NCBI GenBank assembly: GCA_049999725.1
Contig: JBNGIS010019120.1
Location: forward strand, 1-22,780
DNA from: Haplomitrium mnioides
Taxonomy: Eukaryota; Marchantiophyta; Haplomitriopsida; Calobryales
Direction: 5' to 3'
DNA length: 22,780 nt
Under the pieces are notes generated by a model. The model saw only the letters and a list, made by a program, of their open reading frames with translations, had not been told where the DNA came from and did not search any database. Below are positions 1 through 10,927 of this stretch, piece by piece. Each line of letters begins with the position of its first letter. Position 1 is the stretch's first letter. Both the position numbers and the translations under genes were made by a program.

Positions 1-547
1 AGCGATTCCCAGCACTCCCTCAGTCCACCTCCACCCTGTGATGGCATTCCCTCACGAGTACACCCCCTCACCAGAAGTCTCACCAGAATTATCTCCCCTG
101 TCTCCCGCTGCTTTCTCTGCACAAAATTATCCGTCCCCTCTACAACAGAGTGAGCTCCCCTATACCCCTTGCGAATTTCTCATATCTTTTGTCGTTTCTC
201 CTCCCTCTTATTTGGATTCTTCATATGTTTGGATGTCGATCGATGGAAATGGGTGTCGCTCCGAGCAGGCTCGTTGCTGACCGTAGAACGCAAACTCCAA
301 GCGCTCTGTTTATTTTTGCAAAGCGGTGGAGATGATGTCAATTTCAAGGCTCTGGCTAAATTCTGCAAGACGACAAGGGCTCGGCGCAAATCTGATGGCA
401 ACTTCGAGGCGAAATTGACCCTCAATTCGAAGAATTCTTCGATCTTCCCTCGTTGCACCTCGTCCCCGCAGAGGTTCGCGAATGCTTCCGAGGAATCCAA
501 TGGACTCCCTCGTAGCGACACGTTTCCACAAAGCCTGAGATTCCCGC

Positions 548-758
548 GGAATCTATAAGATTCCNNNNNNNNNNNNNNNNNNNNNNNNNNNNNNNNNNNN
601 NNNNNNNNNNNNNNNNNNNNNNNNNNNNNNNNNNNNNNNNNNNNNNNNNNNNNNNNNNNNNNNNATGGAATCTATAAGATTCCCGCTGGTTCTCGGATTC
701 GTGTTGAATGACACGCAATCCGTCGATGTCAAGATGCCCGCGGAATCTGTTAGATTCC
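548..758. repeat. Palindromic GGAATCT...AGATTCC repeats flanking the gap
   Basis: The 17-base dyad GGAATCTATAAGATTCC occurs at 548-564, ending on the last base before the N run. It recurs at 667-683, two bases inside the other side of the gap. A variant with centre GTT lies at 742-758. Each is usually bordered by CCCGC or CGCGG. A palindromic tandem or interspersed array probably continues inside the gap. Confidence 0.75.
565..664. other. Scaffold gap of 100 N
   Basis: Exactly 100 N, the conventional length for a gap of unknown size. It should not be read as 100 real bases. Confidence 0.98.
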
Positions 759-806
759 CGCAGATTCCTGAGTCCCTTGGAGGTGCCACGTTTCCGCTGT
801 GGCGCC

Positions 807-839
807 GTCCGACGCCGCCCCGCAAAGGGGTAGGCGGAC
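807..839. repeat. GC-rich hairpin motif (CCCCGCAAAGGGGTAGGCGGAC)
   Basis: GTCCG...GCCCC and GGGG...GGCGGAC form a stem with a GCAAA loop. The same motif recurs near 10591-10617 and 10720-10741 in the second copy of the GC-richer repeat, so it is a diagnostic sub-motif of that repeat. Confidence 0.6.
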
Positions 840-1227
840 CGCCGCGCTGACCGTCCGTTGACCCGCTGATTTCCTTACTGCCACGTCATCCGCAAGAATT
901 GTTCTCTCTGAATAAGAACTACCAAGGACCTCCGCTTGCCCGTAGCTGGAGTGGTGACGTATCCCCTTTTCGGCACCGCTTCGTCTTCCGTTTGATCTGT
1001 GCTAGATTACCTTTCTGGCATTTTTGGTTCTCCCAGGGTCGGATCGATGATTTGTCATCATTTCGTAAGCTTTCTTCTTTTCAAACCTATGATAGATCGC
1101 TGCTTCAGCACTCCTTGCTGCTTCTTGGACAGGTGATAAATCTCTGTTTCACCTCCCTTTCTTCCTATACTGGAACTATGCTATATTCTTGTTTCGCCAA
1201 CCCTTCTTAGGCCCCTTCGGAACCCTG

Positions 1228-1248
1228 CTAAGTGGACTCTCCACTTAG
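1228..1248. repeat. Inverted repeat CTAAGTGG-5 nt-CCACTTAG
   Basis: An 8-bp perfect stem with a 5-base loop, followed by GAAGG. The block TTAAGTGG, a few bases, then a C-rich CACTTAGGAAGG recurs near 1665-1687, 11385-11410 (TAAGTGG, 5 nt, CCACTTA), 11707-11735 and 11790-11817. In several of these one arm has decayed. It is a recurring hairpin unit of the GC-richer repeat, present in both copies. Confidence 0.6.
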
Positions 1249-2759
1249 GAAGGTCATACGGAACCAAATTAAGTGGGGTACCCTACAACGGATGGTAGAT
1301 CGGAACCCCCTTAAGTGGGCTCCGCCTTCGATTTATCGCCCTTTCGGCTCCATGTGCCCTTTCCTGCTAGGTCTTCGATTTATCCCTGTTTCGATACTTG
1401 GTTCTCCTCTTGGGCTGGACTGTCGATAAGTCACATTTTCAGCCTCTACGTTCTTCCTCTGACTTGTTGGAAAGTTCGATGTAAGAACTATGCACCCCGC
1501 GGATCCATTTCAAACTTTCTCAAGATACCCGATTAGAACTTTCCCAATTACCTCCATGTCGTCCGAATCTTCGATAAATCACCTTTCTGTCCGATTACTT
1601 AACCCGCTGCGGAATCCCTTTTAACCAGTCCTCCCCACATCGGAGGACGGATCGGAACCATTTAAAGTGGTCTCCCTACTTAGGAAGGCGAGTTTCCGAT
1701 TCGTTCTTCGGATCGGACACCACGGATACCGGCCTTCGACTCTTCGTAGATCCTTCCCCTCGCATAGATTTTCAATTTAAATTCTTCGCAAGCGCCTTCT
1801 GCCAATTCTTCTTCAAGGCCGCAAGGGAAATTCTTCTTCCACAAGTAGTTCCCTCCTCGATCCCTCCTAGCTCCGCCATCCCCTGCACGCATGCATTGCA
1901 ATTCAACCTCCTCCTCTCAGCCTGCGTAATTTCCTGAGGCGATTCGATCCTCTTGGCCCCTACGATTCCGTTTCTGATCAATCCAACCTCCAATGCTGGT
2001 TCTATTCGACTCCTCCATTTGCGTGAAATTCTCCTGCGGCGAACTTCTCCCTTCAAATCCTGTCCAAATCCTCTTCCTGTGCGGTCTCTTTGCAGCAGTG
2101 GTCGTCCTGCACTGATCTCTCTGGCTACGCAAATTCCTCGTCCAAAATCAAATTGTTTTCTTGCACAACTTCTGCTTCCGGGTCAATCTTCTGCTGATCT
2201 GGTCTCCCTGCGACACCGACTCCCATTCGTGATTCAACTCCGCTACCACGATTTGCGCGATTTGATTCCCTGGCAAAATCTCTCTGCAATTCCATCCTGG
2301 CTCGACCCTTCCTTTGACAATCAACTCATCTCCCCCCTTGCGCCTGCCGAAATTCTTCTCCTAGCGATTCGTGGCGATATCCTCCACTGCGCAAATGTCC
2401 CTGTGCGAATGCTCCCCTCGTACTGTCTGCCCGTCAAATGTTAACTCGGGACATTATCTCATAAGTGTTTCTCCAAAAGGCCAATACAGTGGCCAAAAAA
2501 ACTTATTTTTTGAAAAACAAATAGAAAACTTGAGAAAAAACCCAAGCGGACCAAAAGTCAAGGGAATCAGTTTAGAGTCTCCATAGACAAAAGCTACAAA
2601 AACCTATCCTTGCATGGAGTTCATAGCTCTATTTTAAAGTCCAAGAATGAAAGAGGTTTTCTATTATGCTTTAAAATCCATGTGCGCAAAGGGTTAATTA
2701 GTCATGTTTCTAAAAAAGCTTAACAGTTCAAAATCTTCTAAAATTCAAAGATTCATGTA

Positions 2760-3245
2760 TGCAAATGAGTCATAGCTCAAAATAAAAAAAAAAAACAAGA
2801 GTAAGCAAACCAGCAATGGGTTTAGAAATTGACTTCTGAGTCAATACACGTAGAGTGCTCCAAGTTTCAGACTAGAGTCCTTATAAAAACACGGTTTTGA
2901 GTTCTATATCATAGTCTTTGAGCAGTCTAGGTTCTAAGTTCTACTTGGTAGTCTTTGCATATACATGGTTCAGGGTTCCATATCAAAGTCAAAGTGTGCA
3001 TAAGGCTCCAATTTCCGCACCAAAGTCTATGCGCATAAGAATCTAAGTACTCGCCAATAAAGACTATGCTCCCAAAGGGTTTTGAGATTCACAACAGAGT
3101 CTATGCACGCATAAGATTTTGACTTGCAAATCAAAGTCTATGCACGCATAGGGTTTTGAGTTCTATATCAGAGTCTAGGTGCACTCAAGGTTTTAAGTTC
3201 CGCAACAAACTCAAGGCATGCTTAAGGTTTCAATTTTTGGATTGT
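2760..3245. repeat. 37-bp palindromic minisatellite array
   Basis: Unit starts (AGTC or AGAC) fall at 2839, 2876, 2913, 2950, 2987, 3024, 3061, 3098, 3135, 3172 and 3209, exactly 37 bp apart. Weaker out-of-register units lie upstream to about 2760. The best-preserved units (3098, 3135) begin AGTCTATGCACGCATA, a dyad core, followed by a linker near GGGTTTTGAGTTCTATATCA. Many units differ by transitions, so the array is old. No coding frame is evident. Confidence 0.9.
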
Positions 3246-4236
3246 TGAAGTTGTTGAAATGATATGAGAATACTTTAAATGGAAGAGAGATAGTTGTAGA
3301 GGAGAGATTTTTGCCAAGAGAATGTGACTTTGGCAAGCTACGTCATGCAAAAAGAATGTTTGAGGAGGAAATAGTAAGCCAAGGAATTGACTCTAAATTG
3401 CATTTGAGGGAGTCTCTATGCGCGCAAAGGCTCTCGAAAACCTAACTCAAACCACATGCTCATATAAGCAGGCGGAAAAACTAGAAGCCTATGCATACAT
3501 TGGATTTGGAAACCTAGTGCTTTGTGAAGGGGAGTGGTGCAAATAAATTGTGAGGCCAATGGCTGGATTTGACAGCAGGCAAGAGCAACAAAGGGCCTTG
3601 GAGTTGAAAACAAATTGAATATAGATTTCCATTTTACCAAATATTTCTTCAATTGGTAGAAATCTATTTAATACCACCTCTTGCTTGAGTTCTTGTACAA
3701 AGTTGGTTGCTTTGTAGAGCATACTAGATCTTTGCTTTGGAAAGAAATTAGTCTAGAAAATCCCTTGCCTTGAAAAGTGTCTTCTATTCTTGCGGAAGTG
3801 CTATGATAACCATTCTTGGACTTTAATATTCCCATGATAACCCTACATTCCCATGTTACAAATGTTTTCGAGCCAAAGAAAGATGGTAACAGTAGTGCAA
3901 AAAATCAAGGGACTTGTCAAAGCATTGTTTGGACCACTTTTTTAAAGATTTGAGCACAAACCTTGAGTTTGATTCTTGATCATTTTAGTGGAGGGGGTTT
4001 GAACAAAAGTTTTTGGCTACAAATGAATAGGTTTCTCTTGGCCATTCTCAATATCAATGTAGTTTCTATGGACCACATTCTTCTTATTAAGAATATCTAG
4101 AATAGGAAGTGCTTCTTGATTACTCTAATTTGAGCCGTCATTTTGCTAAAGATGAGATTGTCAATAACTTCCTCAGTGAGTCTCCCAGGGCTCAACTGCT
4201 TGGTTTCTTACATAGATTTCATTTTTCATATAAAAT
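3246..4236. other. AT-rich stretch, no gene assigned
   Basis: Isolated palindromic-core relics occur near 3412-3430 (CTCTATGCGCGCAAAGG) and 3488-3506. Minus-strand frames at 3489-3722 and about 4080-4195 look faintly protein-like and may be downstream parts of the decayed gene at 4237-4826. I cannot link them or name a domain. Confidence 0.4.
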
Positions 4237-4826
4237 TTATACCACGAGGAATTCTATGTCTTTGTTGAGCTCATTGTGAGGGCTCTTCTCTCTGAGTTCA
4301 TTGCATGCTCTTATTAGCAGAACAAGATTTCCATGAGAGAAAACACACATTAATTTTGTTGTAGAGACATCATTCAGGTAATATACAATGTTTTCTTTGG
4401 AATAAAGGGTTATCATGGGAGCTACATCTGCCATCCACATTGTATTCCCTTATGAATTCTTCCATGGTATCTCTACGGCAAAGCATTTTTGCTCATTCCT
4501 CTCCCTTGTTTTGCTTGATAAGTTCTGTATTGCCAAAAGACTCAATGCATGCATGTAGCATGGGATCACAAAGATCTGGCCTTCAAAACCAATCACGAAT
4601 ATCTCCTACCTCCATATATGTCCTAAGGACTTCAATAAAGACTTTCTTCTTGGTGAGCAATTTATAGTGTTGTTGTAGGCTTGGTGGTATGGAATCCCAA
4701 ATTTTCCACCATCGTTTAAGGGCTAAATGAATAGCAAACTTTGTTTAGTGCTCCTTGTTCCAATTATAGTTATACTCTTGGTTATATTGCCATGGCTTTT
4801 GTCCCCATAGCCTTGGTACAATCCCT
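4237..4826 (-). pseudogene. Decayed coding sequence, unknown family
   Basis: Read leftward from about 4826, one minus-strand frame gives a protein-like sequence rich in W, K, R and E (for example LALKRWWKIWDSIPPS, then FIEVLRTYMEVGDIRDWF, then RRDTMEEFIREYNVDG). It is interrupted by a few TGA or TAA codons, one of them compatible with TGG to TGA. Near 4437 the frame shifts and runs on for 67 codons to 4237 (LNDVSTTKLMCVFSHGNLV, ACNELREKSPHNELNK). The last frame ends in GTG|GTATAA, which could be a splice donor. A possible acceptor, CAAGCAG, lies about 50 bases on and would continue the protein. I do not recognise the family. It is on the same strand as, and downstream of, the transposase-like gene, so it may belong to the same element. 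A compositional artefact is possible but unlikely given the length and residue mix. Confidence 0.4.
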
Positions 4827-4858
4827 TGCCTCCATAGCATTGCTACAATCCCTTATGT
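4805..4858. repeat. Short tandem duplication, 27-bp unit, two copies
   Basis: CCATAGC(C/A)TTG(G/C)TACAATCCCTT starts at 4805 and again at 4832, 27 bp apart. It lies at the upstream edge of the decayed minus-strand gene and may have disrupted it. Confidence 0.7.
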
Positions 4859-5047
4859 CAATCCAAGACTACAAGTGAAAAACTAGTCAAAACTAAATCA
4901 AAACTAGTCAAATTTTGAAATTAATTTAACTAATAGTGCAAAATATTATCAATTTTAAAATTCTGCATGTAGATACACTTTGGTTGATCCTTTTCTTCCA
5001 ATTCATTAAAAGTGTTTTATTTGTACAAAATTTCTTCAATTCCGATT

Positions 5048-5165
5048 TAGAGTACGTATGGGAATTAGTAGTCTATGCGCGTATGGGCTTAAGTAGTCAA
5101 TGTGCACATTGGGTTAAGTAGTTCATGTGTGCATGGGCTTTATTAGTTCATCCATGCATGCTCTC
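5048..5165. repeat. 25-bp palindromic minisatellite array
   Basis: Unit starts (TAGT) are at 5069, 5094, 5119 and 5144, exactly 25 bp apart, with a shorter partial unit at 5048. The cores CTATGCGCGTATGG, CAATGTGCACATTG (perfect 14-bp palindrome) and TCATGTGTGCATGG differ in sequence but keep dyad symmetry. The array begins 12 bases beyond the stop codon (5177-5179) of the minus-strand transposase-like gene, so it would lie in that gene's 3' flank or UTR. Confidence 0.88.
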
Positions 5166-6810
5166 AAGAGCGGCTCCTAGCTCAAAATAGTGGTTGCTTT
5201 GATTGCTTTTTGTCTTTCGTACTCAAATAGATTTGATTTAATGGTAGCTAGAGTGGTTTTCTTCAATTGGTTCTTTTGTGTAAGAAGAAAATCAAAAGAA
5301 AAAATTGTGATTTGTGTTACATCAAGTACATCAATATGTAACTTGGATTTGTATTTCCCTTTTGTTGTTGCTATTTTGTTTTGGAAGTATTGTCTACAAA
5401 ATGCATTCTCAACTTCATAAGCAAACCATTAAACACGTACTCGTTTTGGGTTTGGAGGTTCTTCCTCATCAAATGAAAAAACTTTGAGGACTTTGGCAAT
5501 CCAAAATGGTATGCAATTTGGATCAAGAGATAAAACAACACAAATAAACATTCAAGCTTTCACCTCATCTAGGTTGCCAAATTTGTGCCCATATCTAGTG
5601 TTGTGTAAAACATTCCCTTTTCATAGCCTGGGTGCTCCATCATAGATTGCTCTATATGTAGAAAGCATATGTTCTACTAGAGCATCTTTCTCTGTCTGTT
5701 GAGCATCAAACTAAGAACTTGGATGAACATTTTAAGAATCATTACAAGTACTTGTCAGTTGTGATGGTGGAATGGTGAATTGTGCTTCAAGTCTTTGTCT
5801 TTTTCTTTCAATTATATAAGCCACAATAAAAAGTCATTCCACCATTGAATATCAGAATCTATAAAGAACTTGTAGCTGTTCTCACTTTTGTTGTCTTTTA
5901 TTACAAAGACCACTTTCTCAGAGTTAGCTTCTCTTTCTTCCTTTTGAGATTGTTTGATTTTAGAATATGCCTTGAGAGGAATCAACATTGAACTTTATAT
6001 TTCTCTTTCCACTTTAGTTATGCAATTGGGTTGACAAATACCATATGAAGATAGCCAAAATTCATCTGTTGAAAATTGTTTGCTCCAAATCTTTGCATTC
6101 AAATCACTCAATTTGAACTTGAATTGTTGATTAAAGGTAATATCATATATCCTTTGATTAAGAGAGAGACATTGTTGAAAAAACATTTTAAAATCCCAAA
6201 TTTCCATAAAAAAAAGTTTCGTGAGGTTTTAGATTCAAGGATAATTGTAGCGTCTCGTTAAGACTCATAATCATGAAAGCTTTGACACATTTCTAGCGTT
6301 TCGAGAATCTGTTGAACATTTGATAGATTTTATCATGAGTATGACCAACCTTAAAAAATCCCACCTTGGTCTTTTGGAAAACATTCCTAGCAATAAGGAG
6401 ACTAAGATATCCAAATAAGACGGAACTCTTATTCTCTCGTGCTGTATTGTCGAGTTGAAGATACAAAGTTGGAGGCAATGACTCTTCAAAGTCATATAAT
6501 ACTCTCTTGAGCACCACAACTATCAAATTAGAGTCGCTTCTCAAGTTTTCATAGGCTAAGAAGACCCTTAAAGAAAGAGCATGATTGAATATTAAAGCAC
6601 CAACAACATGCACACCTACCAAACAATCTTTATGAATGTTTTTTGGTGGCGAAGGCCAGTGTGGAATGGCTTTCTTCATTTGGTTCATTCCATTGATAAC
6701 AATTCCCAAGTGTTTTTGACCAATGACATAACATTTTTTACGGTTTGTAAGTTTTGTTTTTTCTTTCATTTTTTGGTCACGATGAAGAAATAATTGGTGA
6801 TTATATTTGA

Positions 6811-7670
6811 CTGCATCATCAAAAAACACAAAAAAGATAAAAGTAGTTTAGCAAATCATGTGTTGATGTTTCGAACTTCAAAAGATAACCTCAAGTGCTA
6901 AAAATATTCAAATTAGCTTCAACAAGTGTTTGGATTGGTAGAGTTGAAAAATGTTAAAAGTAAACTTCCAATTAATTTAGATATAGGAGAACTTAAATAA
7001 CATTCACAATAAGTACTTATCTTTGACTTGAAATAAGAAAAAGTTTCTAAAGGAGAAAGGCAAGATTTTCACACAAAAGATCACAAATTGGAACTTCAAT
7101 TTCAAAGGTAGCTTGAACTCTATGTTTTCATAGGATCAAGAAAACAATAATAGATCTTAAACACGAATAGGATCAGTGAAAACAATAACTGATTCTTTGC
7201 GTGCAAAGGACCAAAAGCAACAACATCAATATCTTGGCTTGCTTTGAGTATTGTTGTGACTAGAGAAGAAAGAAACAAGAACAAAACCTATGTGCATAGG
7301 ATTTGCAAATAATATAAACGATTCTTAATATTATTTATCTAATAATGGGCTCTTGATTCAAAGCAACACTAGCAAAACTTGATGTAAGGTTAAAGTCACA
7401 ACCAACAATTAGATCAATTTTTTGGCTTTATTTGACTCTTGATATAGTTTGGATTCAAACAAACAATAATAAACTCTATGCAAGCATGTTCTAACAACTC
7501 CAAGTTGTTAAGGTTTATTTGACTCAAAACTCATTTGTTAAACAACTTAACAAAACAAATATCTTGTTGCACTAAGTTGAGAAAGCATGGCATCTCTAGA
7601 ACTAAGCTTTGAGTCTCATAAAACAAGTATCATAATAATCGTAGGTTTCAAAAGAGAAGAAGTTTGTTAC
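6811..7670 (-). other. Inferred GT-AG intron (860 bp) in the transposase-like gene
   Basis: Donor: exon ...AACAAAG then GTAACA at 7670. Acceptor: GATGATGCAG ending at 6811. The upstream exon ends with one base of a codon and the downstream exon starts with two, so the frame is restored as GTC (SNK|V|KYNHQ). This removes about 860 bases that have no homologous coding content. The intron holds a short 37-bp palindromic array. Confidence 0.55.
7095..7215. repeat. Short 37-bp palindromic array inside the intron
   Basis: AGGA occurs at 7132, 7169 and 7207, spacing 37 and 38. The preceding cores are TCTATGTTTTCATAGGA, TCTTAAACACGAATAGGA and TCTTTGCGTGCAAAGGA. The third core keeps paired arms (CTTTGC/GCAAAG) although its sequence differs from the first. 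A lone further core, CCTATGTGCATAGG, lies near 7288-7302. Confidence 0.7.
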
Positions 7671-8754
7671 CTTTGTTGGACTCCAAGACGGATTTTTCTC
7701 GTAATGATTTTTTTTTTTTGCAAGTATCACAAACAACAAATCTATTGCGTTTTGGAATTTTAAAATCTAGAAAAAAATTTCTCCAATGTTTTGCAAAACC
7801 CAAAAAACTAAGAATGCAACCGAGATCTTTCTCTTTCAAAAATATTGTGCAGTAGTCATAAACTTCCCATTTTGTAAAATTATCAAGCAAGTTATAAACT
7901 TCTTAAGTGGGCATTCTCTCACACTGTCCTTGAAAAAACTGCCCATCCATTCACGCACAAATACTATTTTAGTTGATAATGCTCTATTTCCAAAAAGGCC
8001 TCTATGATCTTCGTTTTTGAGATTTTTCTTTGGATTTTATCGTTCCTCTCTTAGTGGTAATATTAATTTGAACTCTTCTACAAACAATAGTATCGCCAGG
8101 CAGAGTGAACCGATTGTCAACATCATAGTCTTTTCTTAGTATTCCCCATTGCAATGCGATATATTGATTCTTCATGATTGTCGAAAATACATTTCTCTCA
8201 CACTTTTCAAAACATTTGTCTTACACAATGATAAACAATTATTTTGACAACATAAAATTCTCTTCAATTTCAAAATTGATATTGGATTGAGCTTTTTCTT
8301 CACAAGACCCTTGTCATGATGGACTTTCCACAAAGATTTTTCATGTAAAGTGTTGACCAATTTGGGTTTTGACATAGACAAAGAATTCTTATGTAGTGTC
8401 TATCGATTTGGTCCATAAGCAAATCCAGCCACTAGAGATAATTCATCGCCTTGATGATCTTGAGCACATCGATAGCAATATTTTTTCTTTCGAAATAAGT
8501 TTTCAATGGATAAAGCCCACCTTGAGGATTTGGAGAACTGGACCATGCCGAAAAAAATCTTCATCAATATCTTGAACATTATGAATTTGGTTTCTTTAAG
8601 ATCTCCCAATCTTATTCAGAGGTCCAACTTGATTAAAAATCACTCGTTATTTGAGTAGTGGCATCAGTGACAGCGAATCATCTCCAAAATTGAAACAAGC
8701 TACAAATTCTATGCTTTTTGTGTTTTGGACAAACACATTTGCATCTCGAATATT

Positions 8755-9690
8755 TGTCAGCCCCATCCTTTGGTCGTTAACCTCCAAAGACTGCTCTTTG
8801 GAAGGAAAAGGCTGACTTTACAGGGTTTCAGGTTCTTTTATGAGATGGCCCCACTGCAAGTTATCACTTTCAGGTCTTAAGGATGTTCCTTCTCACCTTA
8901 CAAACCCTTTTCCTTATTCACTTCTTCATCCAGACATTCATCCATACCTCAACAGCTTTTCTGATCAAATTCCAAAGTGAATTCCAGTGATCCTAAGTAG
9001 GATCCAAACTCAAAGTGTTACAATACATGATCAAGTCCTGATATCTGAATTATACAAGGAATCTATCCCCTGTTCTGCCTTACCCTCTGAATCTCATTCT
9101 TGGATTCTTGCTGAACTGGGATCCTGTTCACTTCAGATCTGAAATGTCTTTTCAGTATTTACAAACAGAATACAAAACTAACTAATCCACCAACACACTC
9201 ATACACCCAAGATACACTCTATCAGTAATCCTCTGACTTGGTACTACCTCTGCAACACAAGTTTGAACTATCAACACTCCTTTTCTCCCTTCCTGCTGCT
9301 GCTCATCTGACTTTTCTAAGATCCACACTTTACCGCATTTCCAAGCACACTTCCCACTTCCACCCACGCACCCTTCTCCAGATAGTTTTTAACTTCCCTT
9401 GCGAGAAGTCCTGCATTTACTTCCTCAGGTTAGGAAGAGGTCTTGTTTAACTTCCACCTCTGGAAGACAGTCCTCTCGACTACTGGCCACCCACTCCACC
9501 CCGAAGCTTTGGTAGATCTTCTTACACCATACGCGGGCACGAATACAGCTACTCCTCTTTCACTTCCCTTAAGAGAATAAACCAGAAACGTCCTCTAAAT
9601 GTTCTTGGGATTGTTGCTCCTGCACACAAAACACTGAGACAACCCCAAAGATCCCCCTTTGGAAGCCTCTCCGATTTCAAGACAACCCAG
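8755..9690 (+). repeat. Dispersed repeat copy A (LTR-like start TGTCAGCCCC)
   Basis: This copy aligns along its whole length with 19310-20284 in the same orientation. Shared landmarks are TGTCAGCCCC, CAAAGACTGCTCTT, ATGAGATGGCCCC, GCAAGTTATCACT, CCACTCCACCCC, GGATTGTTGCTCCT and CAACCCAGAATT. By eye the identity is roughly 80 percent and the differences are mostly transitions. A TG start suggests an LTR, but a clear CA end, flanking duplication or primer site was not found. Copy A runs directly into the GC-richer repeat at about 9690, so the two may be parts of one larger element. Confidence 0.8.
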
Positions 9691-10582
9691 AATTTCTTCC
9701 CTCTTCAAGTATCTGTACACCTACAATGCTGGTCCACCCATAGTGATGAGTACACCTGGATCGCCTAGGCCTCTAGAGCCTCCCCGCTCAACGATTCCCA
9801 GCGCCGCTCCAGTCCACCTCCACCCCTGCTCGAGTTCACCTGCTTCAATTGAAGATTTAAGAAATCTGTCCTCCCTCCCTCGTGTGTCTTCTTTTCTGCT
9901 ATTGTTCTCACGACTTGCAAGTTTGCATCCACAATCAACCCCTCTAACATCGCAGACGATCCCTTTATACTCCTTGCTTACCTTGATGAAGCCTTCCTGT
10001 TTCCCTGCATTCGGCAATTAATCTTGTTAAGCAACGTTGAGGTGACACTTGGCCAGTACGAGCAATTACTTAACTGAAGCACTTAGCCCAAGGTTCTCAA
10101 CTGTCGTTCCAAAAATCTCGTGGAATCCCCTGGCGTAGACTGGGTGCGAAGTTGGCACTTGGTCGAAGACTGTGCTCGGAGCTCTTGATTATGGCGTAGA
10201 TTAGCTCGGCATTGATTTGCGCTTTCAAATCAGAAGAGTAGGGCTCGACGTCCCCAAAGTCGCAGATTCCGGAAGTGTCCCCGTGGGACCCCGATGATGA
10301 CCTATCCGATGTCGCGATACGTTGTAGAGTTAGTCGCAGCCGAGGAGGGCGATCCGACATGGTAAAGCTGAGCTAGATCCGAAGAAGAATTCCAAGAAGA
10401 AGAAAGAGAGAGAGAGAATAATCTGAAAAGCCTTGATTCCTGAATTCGAAGAAGACGCAATCCGCAAGTGATTCTGAAGACAGAGGCCACGTCATCCACA
10501 AGTTCCTTCGGAACTTCTCTGTCGCCCTCGGAACTCCACATGTTGCCATGTATCCTGCCTTCCACATCATCCGCACAGTGCC

Positions 10583-10777
10583 ATCCGCCGTCGCCCCGCA
10601 AAGGGGTAGGCGGACCGTTGCATTGACTAGATTCCGCATTTGACCCGTCGCTGACCCACAGAAACCCTCGGACCACCGCTGAACACCACATCATCCGTCG
10701 CCGCGCCGTCCAACGCTGCTCCGCAAGGGGGTAGGCGGACCGTCGCCTTGACCGGATTCCGTAGTTGACCCGTTGCT
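10583..10777. repeat. Two tandem units of about 125 bp
   Basis: GTAGGCGGACCGT occurs at 10606 and 10731, 125 bp apart. It is followed each time by TTGAC, GATTCCG, TTGACCCGT, GCTGACCC and CCTCGGACCA. Each unit ends in an ACATCATCCGTC block that is also the end of the adjoining 50-bp units. Confidence 0.7.
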
Positions 10778-10927
10778 GACCCGCAGGAACCCTCGGACCA
10801 TAGTGGAGGGCCACATCATCCGTCAAAGACCCGCAGATACCTTCGGACCACAGTGGAGCGCCACATCATCCGTCAAAGACCCGCAGATACCCTTGGACCA
10901 CAGTGGAGCGCCACTTCATCCGTCAAA
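10778..10927. repeat. Three tandem 50-bp units
   Basis: Units start at 10778, 10828 and 10878 with GACCCGCAG and end with CATCCGTCAAA, exactly 50 bp apart. The second and third differ at only about three positions, so this is the youngest duplication in the window. Confidence 0.9.

Larger units (their letters stand above)
1..2450. repeat. GC-richer dispersed repeat, copy 1
   Basis: This stretch is visibly richer in G and C than the AT-rich DNA after 2450. Its first 40 bases match 9788-9830 closely (both read ATTCCCAGC followed by CAGTCCACCTCCACCC). Further matches to the 9.7-12.3 kb region are the hairpin around CCCCGCAAAGGGG, the GGATCC...TTTCAAACTTTC segment near 1500 and 11057, and the TTAACC...TCCTCCCCA block near 1621 and 11750. 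The two stretches are therefore old, indel-rich copies of one element in the same orientation. Copy 1 probably starts left of the window. Open frames here, such as the 163-codon one at 1953-2444, show no recognisable domain and look compositional. The element could be a long LTR or a non-coding transposon; its class cannot be decided here. Confidence 0.6.
5177..8609 (-). pseudogene. Decayed DUF7869-type transposase-like gene
   Basis: Segments in order along the minus strand: an N-terminal part (8609-8172, one frame with a stop at 8400) with a CCQNNCL cysteine cluster; a middle part with GLFGNRALSTK...REWM (about 8026-7930); LDNFTKWEVYDY and KIPKRNRFVVCDTC (7890-7700); an intron (7670-6811); then the core INGMNQMKK (6697), LYLQLDNTARENK (6466-6428) and VGHTHDKIYQMF (6349-6314). 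A C-terminal part follows with FKFKLSDLNAKIWSKQFSTDE (about 6120-6060), FWIAKVLKVFSFDEEEPP (about 5500-5450) and a basic tail ending at TAG 5179-5177. From family knowledge, the QLDN...ENK and GHTH...D(I)xQ motifs are typical of mobile-element proteins carrying DUF7869, thought to be RNase-H-fold transposases. At least two frameshifts and several stops show this copy is dead. The exact N-terminus is uncertain. The DUF number is from memory; a domain search would settle it. Confidence 0.6.

Noticed and set aside
1953-2444. 163-codon plus-strand open frame
   Set aside because: No recognisable domain, Leu/Pro/Ser composition driven by CTC and TCC runs, inside a diverged repeat whose other copy lacks a matching frame.
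9182-10021. Open frames in dispersed repeat A and its right flank
   Set aside because: The equivalent frames in copy B are not conserved as protein; the repeat appears non-coding.
10302-10826. 174-codon minus-strand open frame
   Set aside because: It crosses the 125-bp and 50-bp tandem units, so the open frame is an effect of repeat structure.
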